Positions 59,888-64,000 of a stretch of 64,000 bases of DNA are shown one piece after another (within the stretch, counting starts at the first letter, position 1; each line of letters opens with the position of its first letter). The stretch spans positions 682,001-746,000 of the forward strand of contig NZ_CP046175.1 in assembly GCF_009708215.1 (NCBI RefSeq). The letters are read 5' to 3'. The stretch comes from Occultella kanbiaonis (lineage in GTDB: Bacteria > Actinomycetota > Actinomycetes > Actinomycetales > Beutenbergiaceae). The position numbers and the translations under genes are program-made. The notes under the pieces are model-generated. The model did not search any database. It had not been told where the DNA came from and worked only from the letters and a program-made list of their open reading frames with translations.

Positions 59888-60726
59888 CGGGGCGCCAGCC
59901 CGTACACCCGGGTGGCGGTGTCGTGGCGCAGGGCCCGCGCCTGTTGCTGCGGGAGTGCGTCGACGGTGGACGTCAGCACGCTCATCGTGGCGTCGGCGCC
60001 GCCGGAGACGGTGCTCACCGGCCAGTCGCTGCCGAGCATCAGCCGGTCCGGTCCGAACGCCGCGAGTGCGGTGGCCAGGACCGCCGTCAGTTGTTCGGTC
60101 GTCACTGCCTCGCCGGTGTCGGTGCGGTAGATCCCCGAGACCTTGGCGACCACGTTCGGTCGGGCCGCTACCTCGGCGAGCTGGTCGGCCCAGCGGAGGT
60201 AGTCGCCGTCGAGCCCGACCGGCGGCTTGCCCAGGTGGTCGAGCACGATGGTCAACCCGGGGTGCTCGCCGGCGAGCGTGACCAGGTTCTCCAGGTGCCG
60301 GGGGAGCACGGCCACGTAGTCGAGGGGCACACCGGCCGCTTCGAGGAGGGCGAGGCTGCGGCGCTGGTCGGCGCCGAGGATCCAGTCCGGGTCGGGGCGG
60401 TCGTGGGTGAGGTTGCGGACCCCCACGAAGCCGGGGGTCGCCCGCAGCGCCGGCAACTGCTGCGCCACCGTCGCCGGGTCCTCCAGCGGGAGGTAGCACA
60501 CGGCCCCGGCCAGGCGCGGCTCGGCAGCGACCAGCTCCAGCAGGTAGGCGGTCTCGTCCAGGGTCTCGTCGGCCTGCACCAGCACCGCCTGCCGCACGCC
60601 GTACGGCTCCTGCGCCGCCAGGCCCGTGGCCAGGTCATGGTCGGCACGCAGCGGCTCCGGGGCTGCGTCGAGCCAGCGGTAGGAGGACCGGGCACGGTCC
60701 CAGACGTGCAGGTGGGCGTCGATCAC
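59881..60726 (-). CDS. Amidohydrolase_2 family, lactonase-like
   Basis: This is a TIM-barrel metal hydrolase of 281 residues. VIDAHLHVWDRARSSYRWLD carries the H-x-H motif. LTIVLDHLGKPPVG and LMLGSDWPVSTVSGG, with the catalytic Asp, mark the subgroup that includes L-fuconolactonase, L-rhamnonolactonase and related sugar-acid lactonases. GTG 60726 overlaps the stop of the MaoC gene. With a GH95 enzyme at the head of the operon, hydrolysis of L-fuconolactone to L-fuconate is an attractive role, though only by analogy. Confidence 0.85.
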   Translation of the reverse strand: MIDAHLHVWDRARSSYRWLDAAPEPLRADHDLATGLAAQEPYGVRQAVLVQADETLDETAYLLELVAAEPRLAGAVCYLPLEDPATVAQQLPALRATPGFVGVRNLTHDRPDPDWILGADQRRSLALLEAAGVPLDYVAVLPRHLENLVTLAGEHPGLTIVLDHLGKPPVGLDGDYLRWADQLAEVAARPNVVAKVSGIYRTDTGEAVTTEQLTAVLATALAAFGPDRLMLGSDWPVSTVSGGADATMSVLTSTVDALPQQQARALRHDTATRVYGLAPRC

Positions 60727-61181
60727 GGCCGTTCGCCTCGCTTGTTGACGACATAGAGGTGCACCAGGGACAGCACCGTATCGCCGTCGTGGTTGGTGAC
60801 CGTCACCCGCTCGTCGACCCGGCCGAGCTCGGGGCGCCGGGGGTGGTCGGCGACCTCGACGATCTCGGCCTCGACGGTGATCGTGTCCCCCAGGAACACC
60901 GGCTTGATGAACCGGATCCGGTCGTAGCCGTAGCTCATCGCCTGCGGGTTCACGTCGCCCGCGGTCATCCCGACGGCGACCGAGAGGATCAGCGTGCCGT
61001 GTGCGATCCGGCCGGCCAGCCCGGCCTCCTGCACGCACCAGCGCTCGTCCATGTGGTGGGGGAAGAAGTCGCCGGTCTGCCCGGCGTGCAGGACCACGTC
61101 GGCCTCGGTGATGGTGCGTCCGAGCGTGCGCCGCACCTCCCCGACCGCGTACTCCTCCAGGTATCGGTCAACGACCTGCAT
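60723..61181 (-). CDS. MaoC-like hot-dog hydratase
   Basis: This is a single hot-dog-fold protein of 152 residues. The hydratase motif is DFFPHHMDERWCVQEAGLAG followed by RIAHGTLILS, giving the catalytic Asp/His pair of R-specific enoyl-CoA hydratases. A GGGAG stretch lies upstream of ATG 61181, and the start overlaps the end of the solute-binding-like gene by 14 bases. Next to a CaiB-type CoA-transferase gene this suggests a CoA-thioester step: activation of an acid by CoA transfer followed by hydration or dehydration. That is unusual in a sugar operon. Confidence 0.87.
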   Translation of the reverse strand: MQVVDRYLEEYAVGEVRRTLGRTITEADVVLHAGQTGDFFPHHMDERWCVQEAGLAGRIAHGTLILSVAVGMTAGDVNPQAMSYGYDRIRFIKPVFLGDTITVEAEIVEVADHPRRPELGRVDERVTVTNHDGDTVLSLVHLYVVNKRGERP

Positions 61182-62286
61182 GCTGCACTCCCAACGACGC
61201 GAACATCCGGTCCAGGTCCGCCAGCACTTCGGTGGCACGCTCACGAGCCACCAGGCCACGGTGCACCCGCTCGCAGGCGGCGTCCTGCACGGACATGTAC
61301 CCGGGGTGCTGCGGTCGCAGGCTGGCCCGGTCAAGGGTGCGGCGGGTGCCGGCGAAGAAACCTCCGGTCAGCGCATCGAGGTCGGCGTCGGCCCAGGCGG
61401 CCACGTGACCCGGCTGCCCGCCGGCGCGCGCATAGACACCGCGCTGGACCTCGCCGGTGGCGACCCAGGTCGCGAACGCGATCGCCTCCGCCGGGTGCTC
61501 GGTGCGGGCGGACACGGCCAGGCCGGCGCCACCGAGCATCGATCCGCGTGGCTGTCCGTCGATCTCGGGGATATCGGTCCAGCGCAGGACGTGGTCGCGG
61601 AAGCCGGTCCGCGCGTAGTTGCTGTAGCCGTACAGCAGCGGGGCGTAGGCCCACCGGTCCGAGCCGGACAGCCGGTCGGCGACCTGGATCGGGTTCTCGG
61701 CCAGGCACTCGACCGGGACCAGATCACGCAGCCGGCCGAGCAGGTCCCACGCCTGCGCGAAGGCGGCCGGGTCGGCGAAGGTGGCCCGGCCGGCGTCGGC
61801 GCCCTGCATCCCGGACGAGAGCGTGAACGTCGAGGCGAACGCGTCGATCGGCTTCGCCGGCCAGAGCACGGCGCCCGTGCGGGCCAGGTCGAGCACCTCG
61901 GGCCAGGTGCGCGGCGGCTCCGCGAGCAGGTCCGGCCGGTACGCCGCGACCTGCGCGGCAGCGTCGATCGCGAGGCCGTACCGGGCGCCCTGCCAGCGGT
62001 AGCTCTCCTCGGAGCGACCGACGAACGCGGCCGGCCCCTCGCCGTCGGGCAGTGCCGCGAGCAGGCCCGCCGCGGCGGCCTGCGGGATGTGCGGGTGGTC
62101 GATGACGAGCAGGTCGTGGGAGCGGGTCAGCGACTCCAGGCCCTGGTCGGCGAAGGCCTGCAGGGACCGGGCCTCCCACTCGACCTCGACGTCGTGCCCG
62201 GCGTCGGCGTACGCACGGGAGGCGGCCTCGATGCTGTTCCGGCCGCGCTCGTGGTCCCAGGTGATGCCGCGCAGGCGCACGGTCAC
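61168..62286 (-). CDS. Solute-binding-like protein without signal peptide
   Basis: This is a protein of 372 residues with the fold pattern of family 1 extracellular sugar-binding proteins: LRGITWDHERGRNSIEAASR, DLLVIDHPHIPQAAAAGLLA, YGLAIDAAAQVAAYRPDLLA, PPRTWPEVLDLARTGAVLW, and AYAPLLYGYSNYA. Unlike the three true binding proteins in the window it has no signal peptide or lipobox. It begins directly with the first beta strand at GTG 62286, which overlaps the stop of the CoA-transferase gene. No permease gene accompanies it. It may be a cytoplasmic ligand-binding or scaffolding protein for the operon's CoA pathway. A missed export signal is unlikely because the frame upstream belongs to the neighbouring gene. 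Confidence 0.8.
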   Translation of the reverse strand: MTVRLRGITWDHERGRNSIEAASRAYADAGHDVEVEWEARSLQAFADQGLESLTRSHDLLVIDHPHIPQAAAAGLLAALPDGEGPAAFVGRSEESYRWQGARYGLAIDAAAQVAAYRPDLLAEPPRTWPEVLDLARTGAVLWPAKPIDAFASTFTLSSGMQGADAGRATFADPAAFAQAWDLLGRLRDLVPVECLAENPIQVADRLSGSDRWAYAPLLYGYSNYARTGFRDHVLRWTDIPEIDGQPRGSMLGGAGLAVSARTEHPAEAIAFATWVATGEVQRGVYARAGGQPGHVAAWADADLDALTGGFFAGTRRTLDRASLRPQHPGYMSVQDAACERVHRGLVARERATEVLADLDRMFASLGVQHAGR

Positions 62287-63488
62287 GGGACGCTCCCGGC
62301 CACGGGCTCGCGGTCCGGTGCCAGCTCGGCCCGGACCTGGTCGGTGTCCGCGCCGAGCAGTGGTGCCGCGTCGCTGCCCCAGAGCCGCTGCCCGTCCAGG
62401 CGCATCGGGAGCCGGGTCGTGGTGACCTCGGTGCGGGTGCCGTCCTGCTCGTCGCGCTCGAGCGTCTGAACCATGTCGATGGCGCGGAAGCCCTCGTGCT
62501 CGACGAGTTCGTCCACGGTGTGCAGCGGTGCGCACCACACGTCGGCGGCGTCGAGCACGGTGAGCCAGTCCGCCGTGTTGCGGGTCCTGAGCCGGTCGGC
62601 GATCAGGGTCTCGATGCGACCGCGCTGCTCCCACCAGGTCTCGGGCTCGGTCAGCTCGACGAGCTCGGGGATCTGCAGCAGGGCGCCGAGCTGCGGCACC
62701 GGGTTCATCGCGATCGAGAGGTAGCCGTCCGCGGTGGGGTAGACGCCGTACGGGGCGGGCAGGTAGGTGTGCGCGCTGTGCGGACCACGCGGCCGGGCAC
62801 CCACGGCGCCCGGCTCGGTCAGCCGCACCGACAGCATCTCGAACTGCAGGTCGAGCATCGCCTCGAGCAGCGAGGTCTGCACCTGCCCGCCGATGCCGGT
62901 GCGCAGCCGCCGCAGCAGCAGCGCCGTGATGCCGTGGGCGAGGTGGCAGGAGGCGAGGTGATCGGCGATCGCGATACCCACCGGGCTCGGCTCAGGGTCG
63001 GCCTGCAGCCACGGCAGGCCGGCGATCGACTGGGCGAGCAGGTCCTGGCCGGGCCGGTCCCGCCACGGCCCGTCGTCGCCGTACCCGGTGATCGACCCGT
63101 AGACCACGCCCGGGTTCTGCGCGCGGACGGTGTCGTAGTCCAGTCCGAGCCGCTTCATCACGCCCGGGCGGAAGTTCTCGACGACGACGTCGGCCTGCTC
63201 GACCAGCCGGCGCACGAACGCGAGCTGGTCCGGGTCCTTCAGGTCCGCGGCGACACTCTGCTTGCCGCGGTTCATCGCGTGGAAGGAGACCGTGTCCGCG
63301 CCCGCGTGCGCACCGGCGAACGCGAGCCCCCGGCCGATGTCCCCGACGCCGGGGCGCTCGATCTTGATGACCCGTGCGCCGAGGTCGGCCAGCCGCAGCG
63401 CGGCCACCGGGCCGGCGAGGAACTGGCTGAAGTCGAGGACCAGGAAGCCGTCCAACGGGCGGGGCGGTCCTGGCTGGGAGGCTGTCAT
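62283..63488 (-). CDS. CaiB/BaiF family CoA-transferase
   Basis: This is a class III CoA-transferase of 401 residues. The N-terminal CoA-binding part shows [20 protein letters not shown] and [13 protein letters not shown]. The catalytic aspartate is Asp149 in [13 protein letters not shown]. Typical neighbours are [20 protein letters not shown] and [13 protein letters not shown]. These enzymes move CoA between carboxylic acids with intermediate anhydrides on the Asp. ATG 63488 overlaps the stop of the GH95 gene. It is part of an operon with a MaoC hydratase, so the acid it activates probably continues to that enzyme. Confidence 0.92.
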   Translation of the reverse strand: MTASQPGPPRPLDGFLVLDFSQFLAGPVAALRLADLGARVIKIERPGVGDIGRGLAFAGAHAGADTVSFHAMNRGKQSVAADLKDPDQLAFVRRLVEQADVVVENFRPGVMKRLGLDYDTVRAQNPGVVYGSITGYGDDGPWRDRPGQDLLAQSIAGLPWLQADPEPSPVGIAIADHLASCHLAHGITALLLRRLRTGIGGQVQTSLLEAMLDLQFEMLSVRLTEPGAVGARPRGPHSAHTYLPAPYGVYPTADGYLSIAMNPVPQLGALLQIPELVELTEPETWWEQRGRIETLIADRLRTRNTADWLTVLDAADVWCAPLHTVDELVEHEGFRAIDMVQTLERDEQDGTRTEVTTTRLPMRLDGQRLWGSDAAPLLGADTDQVRAELAPDREPVAGSVP

Positions 63489-64000
63489 GACGCTCGCTCC
63501 TGGGAGATGTCTGTGGTGGTCAGGCGCACGGTCCGGCCGGGCGGAAGGTCGAGGACGCGCTCATGTGATCCGAGGACCACACGCACGGTCCGGGGGCTGT
63601 CCGAGCCGGACGTGATCCGGGCCTCGGTGAGCTCACCGGCGCGCCACTGCAGATCCACGACCAGGCCGCCGCGGGCGCGCAGACCGCGCACCTCGCCGTC
63701 GGGCAGGTCCGGGGGCAGCGCCGGGAGCAGGTCGAGGTAGCCGGCGTGCGACTGCACCAGGCACTCGGCGAGCGCGGCGACGATGCCGAGGTTGCCGTCG
63801 ATCTGGAACGGCGGGTGCGCGGAGAACAGGTTGCGGTAGAGGCCACCGCGCCACCGCCCGCCGCCCGGTCCGGGCTCGATCTCGACATTGCGGCGCACGT
63901 ACAGGTCCAGCAGCCGGCCGACCGCCTCCGGCTCGTGCAGGCGGGCCCGCATCGCCGTCTTCCAGGCGAGGGACCAGCCGGTGCCCTCGTCGCCGCGGGC
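63485..64000 (-). CDS. GH95 alpha-L-fucosidase family, C-terminal part
   Basis: Only the last 171 residues lie in the window; the gene continues beyond base 64000. [19 protein letters not shown] and [20 protein letters not shown] are signatures of the (alpha/alpha)6 barrel of family 95. They are followed by [20 protein letters not shown] and [16 protein letters not shown], the linker and C-terminal beta domain. Family 95 enzymes are inverting alpha-1,2-fucosidases or alpha-galactosidases. It heads the operon as far as seen, coupled by ATGA overlap to the CoA-transferase gene. The signal-peptide question cannot be answered because the N-terminus is outside. Confidence 0.9.
   Translation of the reverse strand, partial: ARGDEGTGWSLAWKTAMRARLHEPEAVGRLLDLYVRRNVEIEPGPGGGRWRGGLYRNLFSAHPPFQIDGNLGIVAALAECLVQSHAGYLDLLPALPPDLPDGEVRGLRARGGLVVDLQWRAGELTEARITSGSDSPRTVRVVLGSHERVLDLPPGRTVRLTTTDISQERAS

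Noticed and set aside
1-64000. Genomic island, prophage or biosynthetic gene cluster
   Set aside because: No integrase, transposase, tRNA-flanking site, phage structural gene or polyketide/peptide synthetase gene was seen, and base composition looks even throughout.

Overview
The window is a stretch of chromosome from a high-GC Gram-positive bacterium, most likely a free-living actinobacterium (Micrococcales-like; genus not determinable from the window). The reasons are the roughly 70% G+C with G/C at third codon positions, the many GTG starts, the dense ATGA/GTGA stop-start overlaps, the sugar ABC importers without their own ATPase (as in actinobacteria that share one MsiK-type ATPase), and the abundance of LacI/DeoR/SorC/TetR/MerR regulators. 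I see no rRNA, tRNA, CRISPR, phage, transposase or plasmid gene. The region is a carbohydrate-catabolism neighbourhood rather than a mobile island.

Layout. (1) 1-4746, plus strand: an ABC sugar importer (binding protein and two permeases) flanked by two dihydrodipicolinate-synthase-type aldolases. (2) 4753-7077, minus: an arylsulfatase inserted head-on. (3) 7411-12793, plus: a galactonate-dehydratase-like enzyme, a GH92 alpha-mannosidase-like enzyme and a LacI regulator. (4) 12895-17482, minus: a five-gene ABC exporter plus two-component system. (5) 17842-22085: alpha/beta hydrolase plus MerR, a secreted VCBS-repeat/NlpC-P60 protein, and an M20 amidohydrolase. (6) 22180-28798: an importer with a glycerophosphodiesterase, led by a short coupled ORF and faced by a DeoR regulator, then a cytosine-deaminase-like amidohydrolase. 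(7) 28813-34086: an SGNH hydrolase broken by a 10-bp duplication, a TetR/hydrolase pair, and a nucleoside hydrolase with a split transketolase.

(8) 34129-45615, minus: a nine-gene, almost fully overlapping operon. It runs importer, large glycosidase-like protein, acyltransferase-toroid fusion, enolase-superfamily protein, SDR, aldolase-type protein and 2-hydroxyacid dehydrogenase. It is opposed by a hybrid DeoR/LacI-type regulator at 45735. (9) 46962-54183, plus: an FGGY kinase, a TIM-barrel sugar isomerase, a SorC regulator, a GH140/apiosidase-like enzyme and a GH42 beta-galactosidase. (10) 54222-58532: a beta-propeller and a six-hairpin glycosidase, divergent from a LacI regulator. (11) 58820-64000, minus: a six-gene operon of a GH95 fucosidase (cut by the window end), CoA-transferase, a signal-less solute-binding-like protein, MaoC hydratase, lactonase-type amidohydrolase and Gfo/Idh/MocA oxidoreductase.

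How it fits together. Binding-protein transporters bring in oligosaccharides or sugar acids. Glycosidases, nearly all without visible signal peptides, cut them inside the cell. Isomerase/kinase and dehydratase/aldolase modules then feed central metabolism. The most specific hypothesis is apiose use: a GH140-like apiosidase, TIM-barrel isomerase, FGGY kinase and split transketolase are all present and match the parts list of the described D-apiose transketolase route. Together with GH95 and GH42 this hints at plant pectin side chains as a food source. That assignment is inference; the gene families are direct readings of the sequence.
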